From assembly GCA_944990035.1 (NCBI GenBank), contig CALYLX010000116.1:620001-684000 (forward strand): a stretch of 64,000 bases of DNA, in the 5' to 3' direction. The translations under genes were made by a program, and so were the position numbers. This document shows positions 1 to 11,103 of the stretch, in pieces. The stretch's first letter is position 1. Each line of letters begins with the position of its first letter. Below the pieces are notes generated by a model. That model worked only from the letters and a program-made list of their open reading frames with translations. It did no database searches and was not told where the DNA came from. The DNA comes from Clitopilus passeckerianus (Eukaryota > Basidiomycota > Agaricomycetes > Agaricales > Entolomataceae).

Positions 1-313
1 CAATACCTGTCGATTCTGAGCATTGCTCAGTACCTCATAGGCATTGTTGACCTGGGGTTATCTGTCAAACCTTGCAATGGCATCTGGAGGCTTGCTTTAC
101 CTTTCTGAACAGGTCTTCCGAAGCAGCTTTTTCTTCTTGAGTGGCTGTCGGCGGCAACCGATCTGGATGTGTTTGAAGCGCTTTCCGCCTGTAAGCCTTA
201 CGCACTGACTGCGGGTCAAATCCTTAGCTCTACTTCTGTGCTATGTACAGCATACCTTCTTCGTCAGTTGCATTGGGGTTTATTTCAAGAATCTCGTAGA
301 GGTTAGTAGCCAT
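1..313 (-). CDS. J-domain (DnaJ-type) co-chaperone, 5' part only
   Basis: The minus strand encodes the N-terminus of a J-domain protein whose 3' part lies beyond the left edge of the window. It starts MATNLYEILEINPNATDEE, then a short intron, then VRKAYRRKALQTHPDRLPP with the HPD tripeptide that stimulates the Hsp70 ATPase. Helices I-III of the J domain can be followed to a segment ending near QVNNAYEVL. The rest of the protein, and so its class, cannot be seen. The ATG at 313 is the first codon of the J domain with no upstream in-frame extension, so the start is firm. It is divergent from IPI3 with about 175 bp between the two start codons, which implies a shared promoter. A second, different J-domain gene lies at 34472. 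Confidence 0.85.
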
Positions 314-488
314 GATGGTTGTTGAAAGCAAAGAACATCGGAACGTTGCTTGAGCGTCTGTATATTGCACTGCGCGGCATTTTGCCGGATTAAGCCTCAA
401 TCTATGACGTAATCTGCTGTTCTAGTATTTTCTGGAGGCTCTCACCAAACAAAGGCTATGGCTCCATTGGTCGTTGCCTTTTTCGGTA
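314..488. promoter_or_regulatory. divergent promoter, J-protein gene / IPI3
   Basis: This 175 bp interval separates two start codons that face away from each other, so both promoters and both 5' leaders must fit in it. No clear TATA box was seen. The inference rests on gene orientation only. Confidence 0.5.
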
Positions 489-2311
489 ATGCAGCTGCAG
501 GAAACCATTTTTTGCGCAACGGCGCCGAGCACATCTACGACAGGCCCTGGGACAATCTCAATACACGACATTCAAACTGGGTCGACATATGCATCTTTCA
601 AACCGACAAATGCGAATGTTCAATGTACAAGCTTTGTAGAGTCAAGAAGTGGAGAGGGAGGCTTCATCTTGGCTGCACAGTCCGACAAATCAATATTGAA
701 TGTCTATACATTCCAAAAGGTTATTTGGACACTTCAGAAATCATGTAGAATGTTAAACGAAGTGATCATAGGACCAAATCAGCTTGAAGATAGTGCTACC
801 GGAGAAACTTACTTGTATTCAAACCGATCGACTCGGCAGATATTGTGCAGGCGGAACTTCTCAAGGCCGCATCTATCTTGGGAGGTGCGAGTCAGTCTGT
901 GTGCACCTTGTACCTCTCTCAAATGGTCCCTATCAGGTTGCTTCTGGCATTCTGTATCATTCATGGGATGCACACTACCGGAAAATCACTGTCCTTCGAT
1001 TTACGCCTGATGGTGCAGCAATTCTATCAGGCTCTGAAGACTCTAGCGTGAATGTTTGGTCTGTATCAAGGTCAGCTCCTCAGGCAACCTATTTTAAACA
1101 CGTTCCTGACCCGTCCGATGTAGATTAGTTGACGACGACTGCCAGAATGAACTTCCAGTTCCCTATTGCACCTTTTCCGATCATACATTACCTATCACGG
1201 ATATTGTGTGCGGAATCGGACGCTTCCCAAAATGTCGTATTTTAACCTCTGCTATCGACCATTCTGTCAAGGTATGAGACCACTGTCTCGCTGATAGCCC
1301 CTACTGAAGCTGGTTCATAGCTATGGGATCTTTCCTCCCGAAGTCTGTTGACGACCTTCCAGTTCCCAAAGCCTATATTATGTCTAGCATGGGATCCAAC
1401 GGAACGGCTATTTTTCTCAGCCTCACAGGACGGTCATATACATCAAGTCAACCTGTTTCGGTCAAGAGAATCAAAAGCCGGCGGCCAATTTGCAGAAGCC
1501 GTTGGCGGCGCCGGGGTCAGCGACATAATCCGAGTAGGGGAAGAAGGGCAGGGTGCATCAACAAAAAGGCTCATAACAGTTGGGTAAGGCATTCCCCATT
1601 CAATGGTGAAAAGTCGGCTCATAACGCCGTACAGCCAAGGAATCACGACAATCTCAATATCGCTTACATCCTCTCTTCTTCTTGTCGGCACCGATACTGG
1701 CCTTATTCACATTTACGATGCTCCCTCGCACCAACTGCTGAGGACGATTTCGACGCACAAAGGGCTGGTGATAACGCACTTGGCGACCATGCTGAAACCA
1801 CCAGACCTCATTGGCCATGTCAGCTTATCCTTGGCTGCTGGTAATGCAGCCGACATGAAGGACATCATCCCAGTGAAGCCTGTTTCTGCCTTCCATCGGA
1901 TTAAGGACCCAAAGCTGAGGGAAGCACATGACGTCCCGATCATATTGCAGCCACAAATCTCGGTTCGTGCTCTCCGCCATTTGGTTCGGCATTTGGAGCT
2001 GATCGTGTGTCCAGACTCTTGGTCTTTCGCCGCTAAGATATTCCCAAGACGAACTGCAGCGGGATTATGACTTCTTTGTGCAGCCGACCAACATGTCGAA
2101 TGGCGCACAATCCGATACTACCTCCCTTAAAGCAACGGTAGAAAATCTTGAAGCCGAGGTGGTCAAATTGCGGGAACAGCTCAGCAAAGCCAAGTCGGTC
2201 AACGATGTCATGTGGGATACTGTCGTCCAGCGGGTGGTTACCCAAGGCAAGAATCGAGGAAACGGCACCGGCGAAGAAGACGAGCATAGACAAAAGAGAA
2301 GCAGGACATAG
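489..2311 (+). CDS. IPI3: WD40 protein of the Rix1 complex, pre-60S ribosome maturation (Ipi3/WDR18 type)
   Basis: Ipi3 acts in the nucleus with Rix1 and Ipi1 in late 60S maturation and ITS2 processing. The start is MQLQETIFCATA (ATG 489). WD40 blades follow: IYLG..VASGILYHSWDAHY, GAAILSGSEDSSVNVWSVSR, DHSVKLWDLSSRSLL, then LAWDPTERLFFSASQDG and LLLVGTDTGLIHIYDAPSH. The C-terminus carries the family's short coiled coil (LEAEVVKLREQLSKAKSVND) followed by MWDTVV. About six introns are inferred. One about 53 nt long, from near 1961 to 2013, joins the last WD exon to RYSQDELQRDYDFFVQ. An apparent one-base deletion near 879 turns the expected IYLWE|VASG junction into IYLG; see findings. If it is real, the gene is broken early. 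Confidence 0.85.
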
Positions 2312-2950
2312 ATTACAGATTCGCGTTCATGGATGATGTTGTTTTCCTTCCGACATTGCAATGGCACCATTGGCCGGCTATCTTGCTATCGTCCACCATC
2401 TATGGCTAATTTGTCCCCCAAGAGTACCCAGGCGGGTCATGCCGAGGCTTCTCTCAACTAGAAATGGTCCGAAGATCCTTCCCCGCTATACAGGAGACTA
2501 CACTTTACTTCCGGCGGCGGAGCGTTAAACAGCGAGGTACTTCCTGTTGATTTCCCGACGCATCGACATCGGAGAATGGGCCTCGTTCTTCTCGTCAATC
2601 AGCGCTGAATCTTCATCAGTTGACTCTATTTGCCATGTTGATTCGTATCATTCTATGTCTTCGGTTGAACGTCATCGTTCAAACCTACCCCTAGTGGTCG
2701 CTTCTCCACTCTCATTGGTCGGCATGTGAACCATTTTCTCAGCCTTGGCAATCCTGCAGCCGACCTGAGTTATGCCTCATACTTCTAAATGAGAGAAGTC
2801 TGACAACTTGGATGCTATTCTCGGAGCATCCCGATGCGACAATTATGCGAGGCAGATTAGCCTCATGCTGAGGCTTGTGAATCGTATAAAATCAGCCATT
2901 CCTGACCTTCGATACTCAAAGTTGTCACAGGCTTCCTTACAAAATTCAGT
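2312..2950. other. intergenic, IPI3 3' flank and AA9 promoter
   Basis: No gene was recognised in these 640 bases. Open frames here are short and resemble nothing. The right part is the promoter of the LPMO gene, with a TATA box listed separately. Confidence 0.5.
2885..2891 (+). promoter_or_regulatory. TATA box of the AA9 gene
   Basis: A perfect TATAAAA lies 60 bp upstream of the LPMO start codon. This fits a strongly regulated secreted-enzyme gene. It is one of the few clear TATA boxes in the window. Confidence 0.6.
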
Positions 2951-4036
2951 ATGCAACTCAAGGCTCTTGTCGTTCTTGCTGCAACCGCTGCCACGGCCAT
3001 GGCCCACTGCACCGTTTGGGGTGTCTGGGTCAATGGCGTCAGCCAGGGTAGTGGAGTCAACAAATATGTACGTCGTGCCTCTGTCGCAGCTGATTATACT
3101 CGCCTACAACATGACGCTTCTAGATCCGCTCCCCGCCGAACAACAACCCAGTCAAGGACCTCAAGTCGAGTGCGACTGCCTGCAACGTGAACAACAACCG
3201 TGCGTACACCATATACACCGATATCACATATGAATCTCACCCGACCCTACCTCTAATATAGCCGTCGGAAGCTACGTCTCAGTAAAGGCAGGCGATAAGT
3301 TGACCTTTGAGTGGCAGCACAACACGTACAGTTTTCACGCAGTTATCATTGCGCCCCATCCTAACATGTCCTCTCAGGCGCAACGACGATATCATTGCCT
3401 CGTCTCATCACGGCCCCAGTATGCTGTTTCTCCCTTCTCTTATCACCCTCAGCCGACTCAAGCTCGTCTTTCTCAGTCCAGGTATATATCGCACCCGCTT
3501 CCTCGAACGGTCAAGGTTCCGTGTGGACCAAGATCTTCTCAGACTCCTACAATGGCCAAACCTGGGCTGTTGACCGCTTGATTACATCTCACGGTCAACA
3601 CAGTGTCACTGTACCACAAATCCCGGCTGGTGACTACCTCTTCCGGGGTCAGTTGTCTGCTAATATCTCAGGACCTAGTGCTGATACCGTCGTTAGCTGA
3701 GATCCTTGCTCTTCACGAGGCCGACTCCCTCTACTCGCAGAACCCCATCCGAGGTCTGCAGATGTACCCCAGCTGTGCTCAGATCAGAGTTACCTCTGGC
3801 GGAAGCCAAGCTCCTCCTGGCGGAACTGCCTTCCCAGGTAAATTGAATTCACACTGGAAAGATTATATACAAGCATGCTCACCGTGACTCGTAGGCACAT
3901 ACACCGACTCCACACCAGGAATCCAATGGAACATCTACAACACGACCACGAACCCCCCAGCCAATTACCGCGCACCCGGCCCTGCAGTCTGGTCTGGTGC
4001 TGCTGGCGGATCCGTTTCTCAAGTAGGAAGTGCTTA
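2951..4036 (+). CDS. secreted lytic polysaccharide monooxygenase, family AA9
   Basis: AA9 enzymes are copper enzymes that cleave cellulose or hemicellulose oxidatively outside the cell. The signal peptide [18 protein letters not shown] is followed directly by His ([12 protein letters not shown]), the N-terminal residue of the copper histidine brace. The second brace histidine is in [18 protein letters not shown]. Conserved later segments are [11 protein letters not shown] and [16 protein letters not shown], whose Tyr fits the axial copper ligand. Five introns are inferred, the first right after GVNKY at 3067. The protein ends at [12 protein letters not shown] soon after the catalytic domain, so there is no cellulose-binding module or GPI tail. 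Regioselectivity cannot be read from the sequence. A TATA box lies 60 bp upstream. Confidence 0.9.
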
Positions 4037-4353
4037 AGTAGTAGTACATTTTACTGAGCTTATTTCGTAACGATTTATGTACTTTCCGGGGAATTCTTAG
4101 GCAATCAATCAAAGTATATTGTACCCCCTTCGAAGCAAGGTTCGGCCAGGATTTGAGGCTGGATAATGTGAGTGGGCGGAACAAAAATTTGTAGCGGAGT
4201 CGCTTAGTCTGGAAAGCCGCCCTTGTCTCCTTCCACCATGTGGCTAAATTGCTATCAGTTATACTCTCAATATAAGGAGCACTGCTCGGGTTTCGCTTTT
4301 TCATTGTTCCTCCTAGTTGCCTTTCCCCTTAGCTGTATCAGCTGTGGGTTCGT

Positions 4354-6341
4354 TTGACCGCTGTTAAAAACGAACATGATGTAATCGACACCAAAGTCAT
4401 CGAGTTTTTCAGCAAACTTCCTTGTCAACCTCGAACACCGTCGGGAAATGCAAAGAATCACTGGCACTTCGACATACGATACTTCTACCTGGAACCTCCG
4501 GCACATGTTCTCTTCTTAGTCCAGCCCGACTCCCGTTACGTTCATGCGGAACCCTTGCTGCAGCCCTCGTTCGGCTCGCGCAGTGGAACCATATTCTTTC
4601 CAGAAACAGCCGCTGCTGCTGCTCCTGAAGTAGCCAGGGCGCTCTTGTACACCTTTCTGAACGTCTTCGGCAAACCTCCTCACGACTGGACGCCATGTGC
4701 GCCTTGGAGCTCGAGTTTATCGACGGAAGAACCTGCGCTAGCTACAGCAGTCGAAAAAGAGTTCAAACGGCTAGGAGTTCGGACGGAGCTGTGCAAAATC
4801 AAAGTCCTGAAACCCCACCAGTCCAAAGCGGGCGAATCTTTCAACCAATATTGGGACAAACTTGTGAAAGAAACTGGACTCCAGAACCCCCTCGGCGTTT
4901 TCATTCCTCCTCGTCCTATCACCTTCTCCAGTCTAAAGTTCAAACCCTGGCCCCGTGAAATGAAACGAGCATCTATCGAGAAGACTCTGCACTACACGCA
5001 GTTATCTTCCCAATCATGGATCGCTGAAAAACGGGTATCTGATTCGGACATTTCTGAGGCCATGAGGCAAGCCGCTCAGGTGACTTCTGAGCTCCTCAAG
5101 TCCGGGCCAACTCATCAGGTGCAACGAGAGGCGGAGGAAGGAAACCCCAGTGCTGCTCTAGACTATGCTCTCCGGTATGTTACTTTCTAAGCCACGTCCA
5201 TCCCATCCTCTCATCCCATCCCTTCATAGCCTAATGTGGCATTAATGCTAATCCAAGCCGCGAACTCAAACGCTACTTCCTTATGAAAGTCATTCATAGC
5301 GAGGACGCGTCTGATCAGGAGAAAGTTCAGGAGAAAGTTCAAGCGCATGGGCTTCTCATCGACTGGTATGTCTGGGGTTTGGAACCGCTCACTCCCCGTT
5401 ACATGTTCGCCGCCGCGCACCACGCCAACCAGTCGGTTATCCTCGCCAAAGACGCCTCTCCTATCATACTTCACTACGGGATGCGCATCTTCCAGCACCA
5501 GGCAGAAAACACCCTGCCGGTACTTAATGTACAGTACAAAGCGCTTTGGGATGCGCTCGACAAACGGCACAAAGAAGTTGACGGGGAACACAAGAGGGCA
5601 GAACGGAAAAGAGCACTGGATACCAATCGATACGTCTGCGCCGCCAAAGAATGCTGCATTCAAGCTAGCAAAGGCCATGCTCTCAACAAGTGCAAGTTTC
5701 AAATCTTTTTTGCAACCCGTCGTCTCTCAAGGTTATATCTCGGGTGCTGGAAAATGTGATCCCGACAAGAAACCTCATTATTGTAGCAAAGGGTACGTTT
5801 ATTCCTCGCTATCCACAATCAACCCATTCACTAATTTCCCCCAAGGTGTCGTGAGTCATGAATGGTCCGAAATCTGATGAGTCGTCGTATTGATTGACCC
5901 CCCTCTTCTAGTATTATTCAGAGAGAGCCGTAAGCCCTCGCTCCTTTCAGCGCCTCTATCCGAGACTAAAATGCAGAATAGGACTGGAGCAACCATAAAC
6001 CCTTCTGCAAGCCAGATGCTCCTTGCTCCACCCTCGTCAAAGACAGAGAATTACCCGCTAGCGCCGCTTACAGCAAGGAAGACGTTCTGAGCATCCCAGT
6101 TGTCGGTCCTAACGGGGAGACCACCATGGGACCAGAAATGATGAAGCAGCTTCAAGCTTGGAGCATTTCTCATGCCGGTCCTGGACATTCCATGGGCTCT
6201 ATTAGTCGTGGTTCCGGGATTTCTATTGTAGGGCCGCGTCTTGGGCCGTCTAACAAGTCGTCTAGCAAGGTTGAGGTAAGTTGCAAACATCACTCATCAA
6301 AATAGGACGCTCATGAAGCTTGCAATCAGGAATTGGACTAA
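4354..6341 (+). CDS. MYND-type zinc-finger protein, otherwise uncharacterised
   Basis: A long N-terminal region of about 450 residues (HWHFDIRYFYLEPPAHVLF..., IFFPETAAAAAPEVARALL, DWTPCAPW) resembles no named catalytic domain. A MYND-like finger follows: RYVCAAKECC, then KCDPDKKPHYCSKGC, then DWSNHKPFCKP, giving the paired Cys and final His-Cys pattern. The tail (EDVLSIPVVGPNGETTMGP ... ACNQELD) ends at 6341. MYND fingers usually bind proline-rich partners; the target is unknown. The start is unresolved: no in-frame ATG precedes the coding frame. At 4376 an ATG-ATG is followed at once by a stop, and one extra base there would give MM-VIDTKVIEFF, so a missing base or an unseen 5' exon is likely. 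Splicing across the finger (about 5690-6020) is approximate. Confidence 0.65.
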
Positions 6342-6906
6342 GAAAGTACAAATAAGCCCAAGGGTAGCCTTGCCATTTTCTAGAATGGCTAGAGTAGCCT
6401 TTTGTATATACGCTCTCGATTTCATTGAAGCGCTCAATTAGCGCCAAGTATTATTTTCGGCTTTCTTGCGGCTTTGCCGGATCTTTGACCTGACGTGGGA
6501 TGATATGATAACAAAGTTTCCGACGTTTCCTGGCCGGAATCGGAATGCAACTGCACTTGTGCCAACTTGAGCGATCGTTTTACAGAAGAAATTATGAATG
6601 ATCTTATCGACCAGTCTACACGAGACCAAATTTCTGGTCGAGCTAGCTCCCTTCCACAGCGGCCGTTTTTTGCTGGTCGCGTATTCCGTCAATCCGTTAG
6701 ACGCTGCAAGACGCTTCAGCTCTCAGCCGAAAACTAGTTCCACGTGCCGCAAATTTCGTTATGATATGACTGTTTTCCGATGACAGCAGATGTGACAGTG
6801 GTCTGACGATCTTGACATTCTCCTGAGTCCACAAGGAATTCCTATTTATCGGAACCTTCATGTTCGCTATTCTCGACCACCTAGGACGCTTTCCTGAACT
6901 TGAAAT
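6342..6906. other. intergenic between MYND gene and first PQ-loop gene
   Basis: About 565 bases with no recognisable gene. It should contain the 3' end of the MYND gene and the promoter of the PQ-loop gene. No strong motif was seen. Confidence 0.4.
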
Positions 6907-7953
6907 ATGCCAGTCAATGCAGTTGTAGAAAATGTGCTCGGTACCATAGGTGGGTCATCTAGCGGGACTCTCAGATTCGAAAGCTCACTCAAGTTCGTTC
7001 TACTCCGGAACGCAGGCACAATTCTATGGTGTATACAGCTAATTCCGCAGATCTGGAAGAGCTGGAGGGAAAAATCCACGTCCGGGTTATCGCATTATCT
7101 TGTGTAGGTCGTTCACACTATCCACTCACGATGAGTCCTCAAACTTTACATCGCTCACATCTTCAGGTTACTGTGGGGTCTTGCGGGACTTCCTTTAGGA
7201 GCATACGCCCTTCTGCAGAATCTAAATATCCCATTGATCGTGCAACCTCAATTATTTGGGTTTCTTTCCTTATTTTCGTGGGGGCAGGTATGGTGTTCCC
7301 TTGCCTTGGCCCCATCGTTTACTGAACCGTTGCCTGGATGATAGTGTTTGTACTATGATAAAGGCTTTTCTGCACGCAAGGCCGCCCTAATAAGTGGTTC
7401 CGTGATGATAATTGAAGGTGGCCTAGAAGCGGCTTGCTACTTCGCCGTTCGACCCTCCATGAACCAGCGAGCCATCCAATTCTTTGGCGTCCTCACTTCG
7501 GTCCTGATTGCGCTCGGACTGCTCCCTCAGTATTGGGAAATTTTACAACGTAAAGAGGTTGTTGGGATATCGATACCGTTCATCGCTGTGGATCTTCTTG
7601 GAGGCGTCTTTTCACTCCTGTCACTCGTTTTCCGACCCGAGTTCGATGCATTAGCTGGAACGGCTTACGCTCTTGTGGTGGTGAGTTTGCATGCGCTGAA
7701 ACTTAATCGCCAGCTAAAGGAGATGTGTTAGGTTATGGACGGACTCGTCGTTCTGGCGGCAATGATCCTCAACCCCATCGCAGGACGTCGAAGAAGAAGA
7801 GATGCGGCAGCAACAGTGGAGGAGGCGACTGCTTCACGTCCACGTATGGCAGAATCAAGAACCATGACCCAAACATCAACCCTCAGCTCGTCAGCTACTC
7901 TTGCTTTGGATTGCAAGCTGCGCAAGATCCTGAGAAGGCACTGGCCACCATAG
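6907..7953 (+). CDS. PQ-loop repeat membrane protein, tandem copy 1
   Basis: This is a seven-helix-type PQ-loop protein (SLC66/cystinosin/SWEET superfamily), usually a transporter or regulator in an endomembrane. The two diagnostic loops are LIPQIWKSWREKSTSGLS and LLPQYWEILQRKEVVGIS. Between them lie hydrophobic segments such as IPLIVQPQLFGFLSLFSWG and the CLYYDKGFSARK turn. Four introns are inferred, after ENVLGTIG, SHYLV, FSWGQ and YALVVV. The tail is basic then Ser/Thr-rich (NPIAGRRRRRDAAA). The reading frame is intact throughout. The substrate cannot be told. The next gene is a clear tandem paralog with the same intron positions. Confidence 0.85.
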
Positions 7954-8686
7954 AAGAGCCATCATAACGGGAGTAAGTATGTATCGTGTAGAGGAACAGA
8001 TATAATCACCCCAGATATATTAGAATTTCATCGACAATAGACTTGACATACAACATCCAGGAGGAAATAAATCATCGTGGAATCATATTGGTCTGCCTTG
8101 CTAGCAGCTCCAGCCCCACATGACGCCTCTCTTGCACTTACTCCGGCGTCAGTATAGCACCGTCAGGACCCACTCCCTATTGGATTGTCGCCCTTCTAAG
8201 GTCACCAACTTGTAACCGTTCACGTCACCATCAGCGAGCTTGAACTCGGCCGAGGCTAGGCTAGCGATAATTGTTTCATTTCAGTGACCTTAGTCTCCAT
8301 CGCTTGAGTCGACATTGGCGTCCGATCGCTCCCTTACATCTCTCTCTCGATTCAAAGAACTTGTCTGGCTATGCTTATTCTGTGCTTGTGATGACCTCCA
8401 AGGACTTCCTGGGTTGAAGAATGTCGCGTCGTAAGCTTGTCAACTGCCAACTTCGCCCTGCCCTTAGGTGTTCGGGACCTCCTTTCGCTTCAGACTGTTA
8501 TGACACCCCAACCTCCGAAATATGCACCAATCACAGCAGGCCCAAGGAAGCGAAGAGAGGATTATGTCCCCGAATCCTTCAATAATTCCTGCCGAGTAAC
8601 GGCCTCAAGAGTACTATTAAAAGGCTGAATACGTTAAGGAGTTGCCTCCCTCTAACGACCTCGCCAACCCGTCTCGAATACGCAAC
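7954..8686. other. intergenic between the two PQ-loop paralogs
   Basis: About 730 bases holding the 3' end of copy 1 and the promoter of copy 2. No open frame here resembles a protein and no repeat of the flanking genes was noticed. Confidence 0.4.
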
Positions 8687-9718
8687 ATGGTAGTGAATCC
8701 CGTAGCTGAGAATGTGCTTGGCACGATCGGTGAGTAGCGGATTCTTGTCGCATGGCTTTTCCCTGACAGATTATCCTAGGTACAACTCTGTGGACGATAC
8801 AATTACTCCCGCAAATATGGAAAAGTTGGCGAGAAAAGTCAACGTCAGGTTTGTCTCACTGGCTACTGTGAGTGATTTATTTTGCAGATGCGCCGAAGCT
8901 CTCTTCCTGATCAAGTTTCTCCAAGGCTGTTGTGGGGTATTGCATCCCTTCCAATGGGCCTGTATACTCTCCTGCAGAACCTGAGTATTCCTTTGATTGT
9001 GCAGCCTCAAGCGTTTGGGTTTCTTTCTCTGATTGCCTGGAGCCAAGTATGCCATTGGCTGCCAGTCATTCGAATGATTACTGATATTTGATGTTCAACC
9101 CCACAGTGTATTTACTACGACAAAGGTTCTCCACCCGTAAGTCAGCCTTCGTAGCCGGCTCTGTCATGACTCTCGTCGGAGGTCTGCAAGTAGGGATTTA
9201 CTTCGCGTTAAAGTCCCATATGAACGAGATCGCTGTCAAGTTCTTCGGTGTACTCGCCTCAGTTATTGTCGGTGCCGGGTTGCTCCCACAATATTGGGAG
9301 ATATATCAACGAAAGGAAGTCGTCGGAATCTCCCTACCTTTCATTGCCGGGGACCTGGTCGGAGGTGTTTTCTTGTTTCTGTCGTTGATATTCCGACCAA
9401 AGTTTGATGCATTTGCCGGCTCCGCATATGCCGTTGTCGTTGTAGGTTTACACCCGATTGCTAGTGGATTCAGAGAGGTGCTAATAAAATTCCATACAGG
9501 TCATGGACGGTGTAATCCTTCTGGCAGCTGCAATACTCAATCCACTAGTACGAAGGCGCAGGGAGAGGGGCTCAGACCTGGAATCTGCCCAAGTGCACCT
9601 TCCCGTAACAGAGACGAGGACTATGAAGTGGACATCAACGATAAGCTCGTCGGCCACATCCATCGCTATTGACCGGAAACCAACACAAGACGATCCCAAG
9701 AAGGGTTCAGTGGTATAG
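8687..9718 (+). CDS. PQ-loop repeat membrane protein, tandem copy 2, apparent frameshift
   Basis: This is a close paralog of the gene at 6907: VAENVLGTIGTTLWTIQLL, PQIWKSWREKSTSGLSHWL, LLPQYWEIYQRKEVVGIS, and the same four intron positions. The start ATG at 8687 matches that of copy 1. The second intron (about 8869-8929) joins SHWL to LLLWGIASLPMG. At 9125-9129 the sequence reads AAAGGTTC where copy 1 has AAAGGCTTTTC, so CIYYDKG and FSTRK fall in different frames. One T seems to be missing. The frame is open afterwards to the stop at 9718, and conservation is high, which favours a base-calling error. If real, the protein ends soon after and copy 2 is a pseudogene. Confidence 0.75.
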
Positions 9719-9798
9719 AAATATGGGGTCGTATTAGTGTGTGTGTATTAGAAGATATAATGAATACAACGTCCAGTAGATCATAGGTCGAAAACCAA

Positions 9799-10933
9799 TC
9801 AGAACCTGCCCTTGCCACCTCGCTCTTCATCCGTGCCAACCTGCGTTCCGTCGTCCGTGCTGTTCTTCGAATGGGCCCTGGAGCTGCCGGCGTACAACGT
9901 CGACTCAGTCTCGTCGAAGAGTACGTCACCGTTTCTATACCCGCTACGAGAGCCCGGGCGACTCCCGTTGACCGAGCGGGTGCGAGAATGACTTTGCGAT
10001 TTCCGTGGAGCACGTCCAGGCGCGTTGATGAATTCGGCCATACTGCCAACGGAGGCCTGGCCAGCATGACGGCTGTTTCGGAGAGGGAGATTGTAGAAGC
10101 TGTCACCCTCTTCCTCGTCCTCTTCTGCGTTTAAAGTAGCATAGTTGTTGAGTGTTGCCGTATGAGGGCGGGAGAGAGGGAGAGATCGGTATGAGCCTTT
10201 TCGGAGGTGGGAGGCGTAGGAGTAAAGGAGGAGTGCAAAGTAGATCTAGCAAGGATTGGTCATTCCAATGCGAGGATGTGGACTAGAGGGCATCATACCT
10301 TGAAGAGCCAAGAGATGATGATGATAAACGCCGCACGGCCCTTCTCATGATTCCAGATGCTCATAGCAGCAGCTTCGCGTTCAGCTTCTGTCAACGTGCT
10401 ATGAATATTGGCAATCTTCCGGATCTCTTCTTGCGCAGTAGATTTAATCATTTGTTTGCCGTCATGTGGAGTGTACCACCACCAAACGACTGCGAAAAAG
10501 ACAGTCCACGAAGTAGAGAATATGTGGTCGGCGAAGAAGAGATGAGCAAAATAAAGCGTTTGCTTTGGGTCTTCCTGTGTTCCGGGAGGGAAAGTTGTGA
10601 ACATGGGACGTCACGCAGCAGAAGCGAAGCTTACCTCTTTTACCGCGCGTAAACCCCAGACCAGGCCAGCCAGAGCAACGACGGAATACACATAGAGGCT
10701 CAGCTGAGTAAATGAGCCTCCAGCACCCGTGATCATTGCAATAAGACCATAAACTCCAGCCACCTTATTGAACAGCTGTCCATGCAAGAATTGAGCCCTT
10801 CGCTAGCCGAGGAAAAATAACGAATACTCACTGCAAAAAGCAGAGCAACCGTAACGCCCGTCTTGAGATCCAAGAAGCCCAAACACGACGACAAAGGCCA
10901 TATCCGCCATTCTGGACGCAGCATTAGCTTCAT
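9799..10933 (-). CDS. KEI1: Kei1-type subunit of inositol phosphorylceramide synthase
   Basis: Kei1 is the Golgi regulatory subunit of the fungal IPC synthase with Aur1, needed for sphingolipid synthesis. The start MKLMLRPEWRIWPLSSCLGF is followed by the conserved LDLKTGVTVALLFAVFNKVA membrane segment, LYVYSVVALAGLVWGL, then DPKQTLYFAHLFFADHIFST and VVWWWYTPHDGK, and AAFIIIISWLFKIYFALLLY. Four membrane segments are visible. The hydrophilic tail is acidic, then Ser/Arg-rich (SRTRSVNGSRPGSRSGYRNG), and ends GGKGRF. Several introns are inferred, including one just before IYFALLLYSYA. It is divergent from the eIF4E-like gene with 170 bp between start codons. Confidence 0.85.
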
Positions 10934-11103
10934 GGCACTGTTCAGAGAAAACCCGCCAGCTGAGCGGTAGGAAACCAAGGGATTGCGCTTACATAATCGC
11001 AAGATATTCTGGTTCCCTGCATCCAACTCGCCACGGTCCTTGTTCGAAAAACTCAAAAACCTCAGCTTTCTCTCTCTTTTTCTTTATATATATCTGTTAT
11101 ATT
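10934..11103. promoter_or_regulatory. divergent promoter, KEI1 / eIF4E-like gene
   Basis: The 170 bp between two start codons facing away must hold both promoters. On the plus strand a pyrimidine-rich run (cagctttctctctctttttc, about 11062-11082) and TATATATATC (about 11083-11094) lie just before the eIF4E-like ATG. Confidence 0.5.

Noticed and set aside
1955..2045. Suspected second frameshift in IPI3
   Set aside because: A 53-nt intron with GTTCGT donor and CCAG acceptor restores the C-terminal frame.
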